Origin: Alphaproteobacteria bacterium
GTDB taxonomy: Bacteria; Pseudomonadota; Alphaproteobacteria; Rhizobiales; Aestuariivirgaceae
Assembly (NCBI GenBank): GCA_005884715.1
Contig: VAZZ01000115.1
Span: 1 to 15,082, forward strand
Direction of reading: 5' to 3'
DNA: 15,082 nucleotides
Shown here: positions 1-7,514 of the stretch, one piece after another
How positions within the stretch are numbered: the first letter of the stretch is position 1
How the letters are laid out: each line of letters starts with the position of its first letter
Program-made: the position numbers and the translations under genes
The notes under the pieces: model-generated
Told to the model about the DNA's origin: nothing
What the model saw: only the letters and a program-made list of their open reading frames with translations
Database searches by the model: none

Positions 1-268
1 TGACTCCTGCGACCACGATCGGATAGAGCGGAAAAAAGCCCCAGCGTCCCACATTGCTCTCGCCCGGGATTGGGAAGCCTTCGTAGCCGTGCTTGGAAAT
101 ATCGATATACCAGGAGCAGTCCCACCGGCACAGCGATTCCAGATACGCCTGCAGGCTATGGTCCGGCCAGATCACTGTGAATGCAGCGAAGCGGATGAGG
201 ATTCCGCTGATAGCAAAGCAAAGCGGGACTGCCGCCATGGCCAGCGCAGGGAAGCGATAACCCCTCAC
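1..268 (-). CDS. Membrane mannosyltransferase-like protein (PIG-V-like), N-terminal part
   Basis: This is a partial gene reading leftwards out of the window; about 89 codons are visible. After a short basic N-terminus there is a hydrophobic segment (about residues 8-32), then the pattern RWDCSWYIDISKHGY followed by WGFFPLYP. A Trp-Asp pair before W-Y-x-x-I and a downstream FFPLYP are typical of the PIG-V / GPI-mannosyltransferase-2-like family of multi-spanning transferases that use polyprenyl-phosphate sugars. That family call is from motif recall, not a search. The start is uncertain: GTG at 268 is used here, ATG at 238 is the conservative choice, and TTG at 292 has the best upstream AGAGG. 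It is a plausible cell-envelope glycosylation gene. It lies beyond the lower-G+C stretch that follows the tRNA gene and could be part of acquired DNA. Confidence 0.65.
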   Translation of the reverse strand, partial: MRGYRFPALAMAAVPLCFAISGILIRFAAFTVIWPDHSLQAYLESLCRWDCSWYIDISKHGYEGFPIPGESNVGRWGFFPLYPIVVAGV

Positions 269-570
269 ATGAACAATGTTATCCAGAGCCAAATATGCCT
301 CTGTCCGTGTCGAGTGCCAACCTCACTCGCTACCAAAATCAACTATCTACGCTGTTGAATTCAAAATGTTCCTTCTTTCCCTGACTACCCGCGTGGCAAG
401 CAACAGCCTTTGGCACGGTCAGCTAATGACCGAGGCGCCGCTTGTCCTCAGCTTTTCAGGCGAACTTCTTCGCATTAAGGGGCCACTTCCTGAACAGATG
501 CTCTCCGACACCGCTGTCAGAGGCAACCTGCCTGACAAAATCCGGTATTAAGACTAACCCTAGATTTGCG

Positions 571-586
571 CTGAACGAGCGTTCAG
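571..586. promoter_or_regulatory. Palindrome resembling a TetR-family operator
   Basis: CTGAACGAGCGTTCAG is a perfect inverted repeat with 7-base arms and a 2-base centre. TGAACG-N2-CGTTCA is a common shape for TetR/AcrR-family binding sites. No intact gene starts next to it, so its target is unknown. The hairpin has no adjacent T run, which argues against a terminator. Confidence 0.4.
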
Positions 587-602
587 AAGGCTGTCTAGAA
601 AC

Positions 603-788
603 CTAAATGCAAGTACGTTCGTAAGCTACCGAAATGTCGACGCTTTCGCTCTTATGAGAACCATTGAACGCCGGATAGATCGAAACCTCCGAGACACGCT
701 CACTGGCTGTGGGAAATAGCTTTTTGAGAGAAGCCAGAAGGGCCGTATTCAGCGTGGAAATCGCCTCCTCCCACTCAGGTGTTTTCAA
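603..788 (-). CDS. Doubtful 61-residue ORF
   Basis: A 61-codon frame begins at TTG (788) and ends at TAG (603). The predicted protein is hydrophilic and mixed in charge, with no signal peptide, membrane segment or motif I recognise. The upstream reading frame is closed by TGA eight codons earlier, and no ATG or GTG is available. The only ribosome-binding candidate is a weak AGG. It could be a real small gene, a remnant of a larger gene in the possibly acquired DNA beside the tRNA, or chance. It is listed because its amino-acid composition is not obviously random and it is not a shadow of another gene. Confidence 0.2.
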   Translation of the reverse strand: MKTPEWEEAISTLNTALLASLKKLFPTASERVSEVSIYPAFNGSHKSESVDISVAYERTCI

Positions 789-818
789 AGGTAGCCTGCT
801 AAGTCACGGAAAACTGTC

Positions 819-845
819 GCCATTTCCTCAGCTCAGGAAACTGGC
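819..845 (-). terminator. Likely terminator of the tRNA-Ile transcript
   Basis: On the minus strand, 15 bases past the tRNA CCA, there is an interrupted stem: GCCA plus TTTCCT pairs with AGGAAA plus TGGC, with one bulged base. A short TTTT follows six bases later. Position and orientation fit termination of the tRNA gene. The T tract is short, so efficiency is uncertain. Confidence 0.5.
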
Positions 846-859
846 CTCACAGGTCTTGT

Positions 860-935
860 TGGTGGGCCCGGAGGGACTCGAACCCCCAACCAGACGGTTA
901 TGAGCCGTCAGCTCTAACCATTGAGCTACAGGCCC
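860..935 (-). tRNA. tRNA-Ile2 (anticodon CAT, lysidine type)
   Basis: A complete 76-base cloverleaf reads from 935 down to 860 on the minus strand. The 7-bp acceptor stem GGGCCTG/CGGGCCC has one T-G wobble, the D arm is GCTC...GAGC, the anticodon stem is GACGG/CCGTC, and the T arm has loop TTCGAGT. The discriminator is A and the CCA end is encoded. The loop CTCATAA gives anticodon CAT. The D arm with AATGGTTAGAGC and the CTCATAA loop resemble E. coli ileX rather than initiator or elongator Met tRNAs, so this is most likely the AUA-reading isoleucine tRNA whose C34 is converted to lysidine by TilS. Elongator tRNA-Met is the alternative. Confidence 0.9.
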
Positions 936-1065
936 CACCGGGCCGGATGGCTACAGCAATTCGTTTCGCAATTCCATAGCGGAGCTGGGCTTTTGCCTTG
1001 GACGCCCGCTGTGCTGTGGCCGCCCTGCGGTTCATGCTATAGCGGGCCCCGATCAAGGAGTGCCG

Positions 1066-2511
1066 ATGAACCGCCTGGAGAGCCGACCCTCAGAAGATGC
1101 CGAGACCTTGACGCCGGAAGCCGCCGTCGAGCGCCTGATCGCGCTGCATGAAGAGGCCGTGGAGGCGCTGCGTCACGCGCTCGACCGGTTCTTCACCAAA
1201 TCGGTACCGCCGAGCCCCAAGGAACGTAGCCGCTTCCGCTATCCGGAACTGCGCCTCGTCTACGCTTCAGGGGAAGCCCAGCCCTCGCTCTCTCGCGCCT
1301 ATGCAAAATTCGAAATCCAAGACTATCTGGTCGAACAGCTTCGCCTCCTGGTCGCCGACTATCCGACAACCATTGAGGTCGGCCGCAGCGATCAGGAAAT
1401 CCCCTATCCCTACGTTCTCGACTCGGGCGATGAACTCGGCCGCGACAATATCTCGGCGGCGGAACTCGCCCGGCATTTTCCCGCCCCTGCCCTTTCCGCC
1501 GTCGGCGATGAGATCGCCGATGGCCTGTGGACGCCGCCTAAGGGCGAGCCGATGCCGCTCTGTCTTTTCGATGCCACCCGCATCGATTATTCGCTGAAGC
1601 GCATCGTCCACTATACCGGCACCAACTGGCGCCATGTGCAGCCCTGGATTCTGCTCACCAACTATCACCGTTATGTCGACCAGTTCGTCACCTGGGGCAT
1701 CGAGCAGATCCGCGGCGGAAGCCCCTATGATGCGCTGGCGCTGCCGGGCGGGGTCATGATCGGGCGCGATGGCATCAAGGTCACGGAAGCAGAGACGGCA
1801 ATCACCTCTTCACCCTGGCATCGCTTCCAGATGCCGGGCTATCACTTGCTGCGCAAGGATGGTGAAGGCGGCGTCAGCCTCATCAATATCGGCGTCGGTT
1901 CGTCCAACGCCAAGAACATCACTGACCATCTGGCGGTGCTGCGTCCGCATTGCTGGCTGATGATCGGCCATTGCGGCGGCCTGCGCCAGTCGCAGCGCAT
2001 CGGCGACTATGTGCTGGCGCATGCCTATTTCCGCCAGGATCGCATCCTCGACGGCGCCGTGCCGCCCGATATCCCGATCCCGGCTCTGGCCGAGGTCCAG
2101 GTGGCGCTCCAGGAAGCCGCCGCCAAGGTCACCGGCGAGCGCCGCGAGGCCCTGAAGGCGCGCCTGCGCACCGGCACCGTCGTCACCAATGACGATCGCA
2201 ATTGGGAATTGCGCTGGTCGCAGGAGCGCCGGCGCATCAACCTGTCGCGCGCCATTGCCGTCGACATGGAATCGGGCACGGTCGCAGCACAGGGTTACCG
2301 CCTGCGCGTGCCCTACGGCACTCTGCTCTGCGTCTCCGACAAGCCGCTGCATGGCGAGATCAAGCTGCCGGGAGCGGCCAATGCCTTCTATGACCGGGCC
2401 GTCGGCGAGCATCTGATGATCGGGCTCGCGGCGATCGATTTGCTCCGCAGCGAGCTGAAACAGCTCCATTCGCGCAAGCTCAGGAGCTTCGACGAGCCCC
2501 CCTTCCGGTGA
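1066..2511 (+). CDS. amn: AMP nucleosidase
   Basis: Predicted cytoplasmic enzyme that hydrolyses AMP to adenine and ribose 5-phosphate, adjusting adenylate pools in purine salvage. The 481-residue product matches the length of E. coli Amn (484). The N-terminal half is the Amn-specific regulatory domain. The C-terminal half is a purine-nucleoside-phosphorylase fold, with glycine-rich IGVGSSNAKN, then GHCGGLR, then the purine-site element VDMESG and SDKPLHGEIK, whose Asp425 is the expected catalytic acid. The ATG at 1066 is chosen because AAGGAG ends five bases before it; a GTG six bases upstream overlaps that ribosome-binding site. A weak TATAGC lies just upstream. The gene is a monocistron facing away from the tRNA, with a perfect inverted repeat immediately after its stop. 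No anomaly was seen. Confidence 0.96.
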   Translation: MNRLESRPSEDAETLTPEAAVERLIALHEEAVEALRHALDRFFTKSVPPSPKERSRFRYPELRLVYASGEAQPSLSRAYAKFEIQDYLVEQLRLLVADYPTTIEVGRSDQEIPYPYVLDSGDELGRDNISAAELARHFPAPALSAVGDEIADGLWTPPKGEPMPLCLFDATRIDYSLKRIVHYTGTNWRHVQPWILLTNYHRYVDQFVTWGIEQIRGGSPYDALALPGGVMIGRDGIKVTEAETAITSSPWHRFQMPGYHLLRKDGEGGVSLINIGVGSSNAKNITDHLAVLRPHCWLMIGHCGGLRQSQRIGDYVLAHAYFRQDRILDGAVPPDIPIPALAEVQVALQEAAAKVTGERREALKARLRTGTVVTNDDRNWELRWSQERRRINLSRAIAVDMESGTVAAQGYRLRVPYGTLLCVSDKPLHGEIKLPGAANAFYDRAVGEHLMIGLAAIDLLRSELKQLHSRKLRSFDEPPFR

Positions 2512-2513
2512 CG

Positions 2514-2532
2514 ATTTTGAGCGTCTCAAAAT
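2514..2532. promoter_or_regulatory. Perfect 19-base inverted repeat after amn, before the regulator promoter
   Basis: ATTTTGAG-CGT-CTCAAAAT has perfect 8-base arms. It begins two bases after the amn stop and ends five bases before the -35 box at 2538. It could be an operator for the TetR-type regulator or a small 3' hairpin of amn. It lacks a strong GC stem and a T tract, so the operator reading is slightly preferred. Confidence 0.4.
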
Positions 2533-2537
2533 AATCG

Positions 2538-2566
2538 TTGACGTGATGGAACTGATGATTTATGAT
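2538..2566 (+). promoter_or_regulatory. Sigma-70-type promoter of the regulator gene
   Basis: TTGACG (2538-2543) and TATGAT (2561-2566) are separated by exactly 17 bases, a near-consensus housekeeping promoter. The start point would fall around 2573, giving a leader of under 20 bases that carries AGAGG five bases before the ATG at 2591. A GGAAC-N17-CGTC pattern (2548-2573) overlaps it and is one base from the EcfG consensus, so stress-sigma input is conceivable. Confidence 0.65.
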
Positions 2567-2575
2567 TTTCGTCAT
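2562..2575. promoter_or_regulatory. Candidate operator overlapping the -10 box
   Basis: ATGATTTTCGTCAT has 4-base inverted arms (ATGA/TCAT) and overlaps the -10 hexamer. A bound regulator would block polymerase, as in TetR autorepression. The short arms make this tentative. Confidence 0.3.
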
Positions 2576-2590
2576 TATTTAGAGGCATGA

Positions 2591-3165
2591 ATGACTGCCC
2601 AAGCTAAAACCAAACCGGATGACACCCGGGCCCGGATCATCGAGACGGCAGAAATGCTGTTCCGCCGGATGGGCTTCGCCAAGACGGCGGTGGCCGACAT
2701 CGCCGGCGAATTGGGCATGTCGCCAGCCAATATCTACCGCTTCTTCTCCTCCAAACATGCCATTGTGGAGGCGATCTGCCAGCACTGCCTGGCTGAACTC
2801 GAGGCGAAGGCCTGGGCGGTGGCGCGCTCGCCGGGCCCTGCGAGCCAGCGCATTGAACAGCTGATCATGGCGGTCGTGAATTATCATAAGGACAATTTGT
2901 CGCGATCGAGCATAGCTGGGATGTCATCCGCGCCCATAAAGAAGTGATGCGCTCGATAACCGAGCGCATGCTGCGCGAGGGCATCGCGGCGGGCGAGTTC
3001 GAGCCGGTCGATCCGCAGGAGACTTCAAAGCTCATCTTGCGCTCGCTCGTCGTCTTCATGCATCCCGTGCTGATCTCCCAATGTCTCGAGGACCACGAAG
3101 ATCTCGAGACCGAACCGCGCGCCACTGTGCGCTTCCTTCTCAGATCCATCACACCAAGGCGCTGA
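2591..3165 (+). pseudogene. TetR/AcrR-family regulator, disrupted by internal deletion and frameshift
   Basis: The first 100 or so codons encode a classic TetR N-terminus: TRARIIETAEMLFRRMGF, then the helix-turn-helix TAVADIAGELGMSPANIYRFF, then the start of the ligand domain up to NYHKDNL. The remaining ligand domain (VAIEHSWDVIRAHKEVM onward, to TPRR) lies in another frame that opens only at 2890. Family members normally have about 10-15 more residues here (a stretch like a basic K-M-H-D/E motif), so bases are missing and the frame is shifted at about 2896-2900. The frame as read stops at 2947 after 118 codons. Such a product would keep the DNA-binding domain but lack most of the ligand and dimer domain. 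The gene sits 93 bases before an RND adaptor gene, so it was probably the pump's local repressor. Confidence 0.85.
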
Positions 3166-3208
3166 TCCATGATCCAGCTCTCTCTGAACTCTTGGCGCGC
3201 CCAAAAAC

Positions 3209-3230
3209 TGACGATCTACGCATTTCGTCA
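3209..3230. promoter_or_regulatory. Inverted TGACG/CGTCA arms upstream of the adaptor gene
   Basis: TGACG (3209-3213) and CGTCA (3226-3230) form 5-base arms 12 bases apart in the gap between regulator and adaptor. The block TTTCGTCA at 3223-3230 also occurs at 2567-2574 in the regulator's own promoter. This would fit one regulator acting at both sites. No strong promoter was found in this 93-base gap; TTGGCG with a poor -10 is the best candidate. Confidence 0.25.
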
Positions 3231-3258
3231 CTCATCAGCATTCAGTCGGAGTACCGCC

Positions 3259-4335
3259 ATGCCCAGCTCATTACTCCAGCTTTTCGCCGCTGTTGCCATG
3301 CTGATCGTTCTCGCCGGCTGCGAGGCTCAGACCGCGCCCGCGCCGTAGGCCGAACGGCCGGTGCAGGTGCAGGAAGTGAGTTTCGGCAATGAAACCATCT
3401 CCCGCGACTTCGTCGGCGTCGTGCGGGCGCGCTATGAATCGGATCTGAGCTTCCGCGTCGCCGGTAAGATGATCACCCGCGGGGTGAGTGTCGGGGACCA
3501 TGTCCGCGCCGGCGATGTCATTGCCGAGCTGGACCCGCAGGATCTGCAACTGGAGGCGCAGGCGGCCGAGGCAGAATTCACCGCGACAACATCTAATCTC
3601 GCTCAGGCCGCCGCCGATCTGACCCGTTATGCAAAGCTGAAGGAACGCGGCTTTGCATCCAATGCCGATTATGATCGCAAGAAAGCGGCGAATGATGAGG
3701 CGGAAGGGCGGATGGAACGTGCCCGGCGCTCTCTCGACCTCGCCCGCAACCAGCTTGCCTATGCAGAGCTCAAGGCTGACGCCGATGGCGTGATCACCGC
3801 GACGCTCGCCGAGCCGGGCCAGGTTGTCGCCATTGGCCAAGGCGTGGTGCGGCTCGCGCGTGACGGTGCCAAGGAAGCGTTGGTCGCCTTGCCCGAAACC
3901 TGGCTCGGCGAGGCGCGCAAGTCGAAGGCGACGGTTCGGCTGTGGACCGATCGCGACAAAAGCTTCGCCGCGCATTTGCGCGAGCTGTCGCCGCAGGCCG
4001 ACGCTGCGACCCGCACCTATGCCGCGCGCTTCGATATCGAGGACGCCGACGACGCCGTCGCCTTCGGCATGACCACGACGGTGACCCTGTCGCAGGCGAG
4101 CGATGAGCGCGCAGCGCGATTGCCGCTCTCCGCCATCCTCAATCGCGGCAAAGGTCCCTGGGTGTATCTGGTCGATGCCTCGGACAAGCTTGTGCAGCGC
4201 CCGGTGACGGTCACGTCCTTCACCGAAGACGCGGCGATCGTCACCGCAGGCATCAGCGATGGTGACAAGGTCGTGACCTTGGGCGTCCAGAAGCTCGAGG
4301 CGGGCGCCAAGGTCCGCGTCGTCGAAGCACAGTGA
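3259..4335 (+). pseudogene. RND efflux periplasmic adaptor lipoprotein, interrupted by an amber codon
   Basis: This would be the membrane-fusion protein linking the RND permease to an outer-membrane channel. ATG at 3259 follows CGGAG at a good distance and starts a lipoprotein signal peptide, hydrophobic core then LIVLAGC with lipobox Cys21. Codon 30 is TAG (3346-3348). The same frame then continues without another stop to 4335 and carries all adaptor features: a barrel/lipoyl start (RVAGKMITRGVSVGDHV), a coiled-coil hairpin (about 200 bases from 3550) and a second lipoyl half (ADGVITATLAEPGQVV). Reinitiation at GTG 3361 would give a 324-residue product without a signal, stranded in the cytoplasm. 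A single C-to-T change in a CAG codon would explain the stop. Functional expression would need a suppressor tRNA or an error in the sequence. The permease gene follows after 16 bases. Confidence 0.85.
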
Positions 4336-4351
4336 AGACCGGGAGAGCGCA

Positions 4352-7300
4352 ATGAAAGGTCTCAACCTGTCCGAATGGGCGATCACACACCGGGCACTCG
4401 TTCTGTTCCTGATCCTCCTCATCGCGGGTGCCGGGATCTATTCTTATCTCAATCTCGGACGCGCCGAAGATCCCTCCTTCACCATCAAGACCATGGTGGT
4501 GAGCGCCGCCTGGCCAGGCGCCACGGCCAATGAGATGCAGTCCCAGGTTGCCGACAAGATCGAGAAGAAACTCCAGGAGCTTGCCTATCTCGACCGGGTC
4601 GAAAGCTATTCGCGACCGGGCATCTCCTTCATCCGCATCTTCCTCACCGATCAGACACCGCCGGCCAAGGTCCAGGATTTGTGGTACCAGGTCCGCAAGA
4701 AGATCAGCGATATCCGCGGCGATCTGCCGGCCGGCATCATCGGCCCGAGCTTCAACGACGAATATGGCGATGTCTATTCGTCCCTTTACATGCTGACCGC
4801 AGATGGCTTGAGCCCGGCTCAGCTGAAGTCCCGGGCCGAAGACATCAGGCAACGCCTGCTGCGGGTTCCGAATGTGAACAAGGTAGACCTCATCGGCGAG
4901 CGCCCGCAGCGGATCTTCATCGAATTCAGCCATGCGAAGCTCGCAACGCTCGGCGTCACGCCCCAGCAAATCTTTGACAGCATTGCCCGACAGAACGCCG
5001 TCGTTTCGGGCGGCGCCATCGACACCTCGGCCGATCGGATCAATCTCAGGGTGACGGGCGCATTCACCGGCAGCGAGGCCATTGCCGAAGTGCCGATCCA
5101 GGCCGACGGACGCGTCTTCCGCCTCGGCGACATTGCCACGGTTGCGCGAGGCTATGAGGATCCGCCGGGCTTCATCGTCCGTGAAGGCGGCAAGCCGGCT
5201 CTCGGACTCGGCGTTTCCATGCAGAACGGCGCCAATATCATTGCGCTCGGCCAAAACCACGACCGTGAAATGGCGGCGATCATCGCAGAGCTCCCGGTCG
5301 GAATCGAGATCACTCAAGTCGCCGATCAGCCGCACATCGTCGATGAATCGGTGTCCGAATTCATCCACACCTTTGCGGAAGCCCTGGGCATCGTGCTGAT
5401 CGTCGGCTTCCTGTCGCTCGGCTGGCGCACCGGCATCGTCGTCGCATTGTCGGTGCCGCTGGTGCTGGCGATCATATTCATCGTCATGTACGCGACCGGC
5501 CTCGATCTTCACCGTATCACGCTCGGTGCCCTCATCATCGCACTTGGGCTTCTGGTTGATGATGCGATCATCGCCATCGAGATGATGGTGGTGAAGATGG
5601 AACAGGGCTGGGACAGGGCGCGCGCCGCCACCTTCGCCTGGACTTCAACCGCCTTCCCGATGCTGACCGGAACGCTGGTCACGGCGGCGGGCTTCCTGCC
5701 GGTCGGCTTCGCACGGTCGAGCTCCGGGGAATATGCCGGCGGCATCTTCTGGGTCGTTGGCCTCGCATTGATCGCTTCATGGATCGTCGCCGTGGTGTTC
5801 ACGCCCTATCTGGGGCTCAAGCTGCTGCCAGATTTCACAAAGCGAGGGCATCATCAGGATCCGGAAGCGATCTACGACACCCGCCTCTATCGGCGGCTTC
5901 GCGCCCTGATTGAACTGTGCCTGCGCTGGCGCGTGACGGTGGTCCTGATCACCCTCACCATGTTCGCTGTCTCCCTTGCGGGCTTCGGCTTGGTCCAGCA
6001 GCAGTTCTTCCCGACCTCCACCCGTTCTGAGCTCTTCTTCGAGATGCGTCTGCCGGAAGGAACCGCGATCGGCGTTACCGATGCGACTGCCAGGAAGGCC
6101 GAAGGCCTCCTGGGTGGCGATCCCGATATCGCGACCTACACGACCTATGTCGGCCAAGGCTCGCCCAGATTCTGGCTGGGGCTCAATCCGGTATTGCCGA
6201 ACGCCAATTTCGCCCAGATCGTCATCGTCACCAAGGATCTCGAGGCACGCGAACGCGTCAGGACACGCCTCGACAAGGCAGTGGCCGATGGCGCGCTGCC
6301 CGAGGCCCGTGTGCGGATCGACCGTTTCGTGTTCGGCCCGCCGGTGGGCTTTCCGGTGCAGTTCCGCGTGATCGGTCCCGATCCGCTTAAGGTGCGCACC
6401 ATTGCCGAGGAGGTCCGCCAGGTCATGGCGGCCAATCCCAAGCTCATCGAGCCGCATCTCGATTGGAGCGAGCAGGTGAAATCGATCCGTCTCGAAGTCG
6501 ATCAGGACCGCGCCCGTGCCCTTGGCCTGACGCCCGAAGATGTCGCGCAGACGCTCCAGACCCTGCTCTCGGGCTACACCATCACGCAATATCGCGAAGG
6601 GATCGAACTTATCGACGTCGTGGCCCGCGCCATTCCCGCCGAACGTCTCAAGCTCGATCAGCTTCCGGGACTGACCATCGCTACGAGGAATGGCATCGCT
6701 GTGCCGCTGTCGCAGATCGCGCACCTCAATTTCGAGTATGAGGAGCCGATCCTGTGGCGGCGAAATCGCGATCTCGTTCTGACGGTGCGCGGCGACATCA
6801 TCGACGGCGTCCAGGCGCCCGATGTCAGTAACGAGATCTTGCCGAAGCTCGAGAACATCAAGGCCGCCTTGCCTTACGGCTATCGCATTGAAACGGGTGG
6901 CTCGATCGAGGAGAGCGCCAAGGCGAATGCGGCACTCGCCGCCGTATTCCCGGTCATGGCGATCGCAATGCTGGCGTTATTGATGGTCCAGCTGCAGAGC
7001 TTCTCGCGACTTGCCTTGGTATTCGTGACGGCCCCGCTGGGCATCATCGGGGCAACCGCCGCCCTCCTCGTTTCGAACCGACCCTTCGGCTTTGTCGCGC
7101 TGCTGGGATTGATCGCGCTGGCCGGCATGATCATGCGCAACACGGTCATTCTGGTCGACCAGATCGATCACGACATCGCCGCCGGTCACCCGCGCTATCA
7201 GGCGATCATCGATGCGACGATAAGGCGTTCCCGTCCGGTCGTACTGACAGCGCTCGCCGCCATTCTCGGCATGATTCCGCTGGCGCGCAGCATATTCTGG

Positions 7301-7492
7301 GGCCCGATGGCCATCACCATCATGGGTGGCCTCCTCATTGCCACGGTCCTGACACTGCTCGTCGTCCCGGTGCTCTACGCACTCTGGTTCCGCGTTCCGC
7401 GCGACGCGTCGGCCGAAGCGCCCGCCGCCGCTTCCCACGCCATTCATCCGTTGCGGCCGGAAATGGCTTACCTGCAGGATGCCGCTGAATAG
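4352..7492 (+). CDS. RND-family efflux permease (HAE1-like)
   Basis: Inner-membrane proton-driven drug/solute exporter of 1046 residues, the normal length for AcrB-type pumps, with the duplicated pattern of one helix, large periplasmic loop, then five more helices per half. TM1 is at about residues 12-32. The proton-relay acids are present as GLLVDDAIIAIE (Asp403, Asp404, matching AcrB Asp407/408). At the place of AcrB Lys940 the TM10 motif reads GMIMRNTVILVDQ, so Arg929 replaces lysine, as I recall for one subgroup of RND pumps. The ATG at 4352 follows GGGAGAG. It is translated from the same operon as the broken adaptor. No outer-membrane channel gene is in the window, so a TolC-like protein elsewhere would be needed. 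The reading frame is intact throughout. The substrate cannot be predicted. Confidence 0.95.
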   Translation: MKGLNLSEWAITHRALVLFLILLIAGAGIYSYLNLGRAEDPSFTIKTMVVSAAWPGATANEMQSQVADKIEKKLQELAYLDRVESYSRPGISFIRIFLTDQTPPAKVQDLWYQVRKKISDIRGDLPAGIIGPSFNDEYGDVYSSLYMLTADGLSPAQLKSRAEDIRQRLLRVPNVNKVDLIGERPQRIFIEFSHAKLATLGVTPQQIFDSIARQNAVVSGGAIDTSADRINLRVTGAFTGSEAIAEVPIQADGRVFRLGDIATVARGYEDPPGFIVREGGKPALGLGVSMQNGANIIALGQNHDREMAAIIAELPVGIEITQVADQPHIVDESVSEFIHTFAEALGIVLIVGFLSLGWRTGIVVALSVPLVLAIIFIVMYATGLDLHRITLGALIIALGLLVDDAIIAIEMMVVKMEQGWDRARAATFAWTSTAFPMLTGTLVTAAGFLPVGFARSSSGEYAGGIFWVVGLALIASWIVAVVFTPYLGLKLLPDFTKRGHHQDPEAIYDTRLYRRLRALIELCLRWRVTVVLITLTMFAVSLAGFGLVQQQFFPTSTRSELFFEMRLPEGTAIGVTDATARKAEGLLGGDPDIATYTTYVGQGSPRFWLGLNPVLPNANFAQIVIVTKDLEARERVRTRLDKAVADGALPEARVRIDRFVFGPPVGFPVQFRVIGPDPLKVRTIAEEVRQVMAANPKLIEPHLDWSEQVKSIRLEVDQDRARALGLTPEDVAQTLQTLLSGYTITQYREGIELIDVVARAIPAERLKLDQLPGLTIATRNGIAVPLSQIAHLNFEYEEPILWRRNRDLVLTVRGDIIDGVQAPDVSNEILPKLENIKAALPYGYRIETGGSIEESAKANAALAAVFPVMAIAMLALLMVQLQSFSRLALVFVTAPLGIIGATAALLVSNRPFGFVALLGLIALAGMIMRNTVILVDQIDHDIAAGHPRYQAIIDATIRRSRPVVLTALAAILGMIPLARSIFWGPMAITIMGGLLIATVLTLLVVPVLYALWFRVPRDASAEAPAAASHAIHPLRPEMAYLQDAAE

Positions 7493-7514
7493 AAAGCCGC
7501 CCGGTCCACTTGGG

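Larger units (their letters stand above)
269..859. other. Gene-poor, lower-G+C stretch between a partial gene and the tRNA
   Basis: No convincing gene is visible here. Hand counts give about 48 % G+C for 301-360, 53 % for 361-420, 47 % for 541-600 and 43 % for 601-660, against about 70 % for a typical line of the efflux genes (4021-4080). The stretch lies directly downstream of the 3' end of a tRNA gene, the usual place where integrative elements insert. It contains the palindrome at 571-586, a doubtful 61-codon ORF at 603-788 and the hairpin at 819-845. No integrase, insertion sequence or second copy of the tRNA 3' end was seen. Confidence 0.6.

Noticed and set aside
276..551. Plus-strand frame of 91 codons left of the tRNA
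   Set aside because: It overlaps the start region of the minus-strand transferase gene, has no ribosome-binding site and no recognisable motif.
452..597. Minus-strand open stretch that looked like a transposase remnant
   Set aside because: A helix-like stretch is readable, but there is no start codon and no motif strong enough to name a family; chance is as likely.
2880..2950. Programmed ribosomal frameshifting in the TetR or ku gene
   Set aside because: No slippery heptamer or downstream pseudoknot is visible, and conserved residues are missing at both junctions, which frameshifting cannot restore.
3271..4422. Long minus-strand open frame (383 codons) opposite the adaptor gene
   Set aside because: It is a shadow of a high-G+C coding strand. 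The plus strand has clear adaptor motifs, while the minus product is rich in His, Asp and Arg without domains and has no ribosome-binding site.
4253..5512. Long minus-strand open frame (419 codons) opposite the permease
   Set aside because: Same reason: mirror of the RND reading frame, with composition typical of antisense of G+C-rich codons. Similar frames at 5777-6724, 6977-8107 and 9953-10828 were dropped too.
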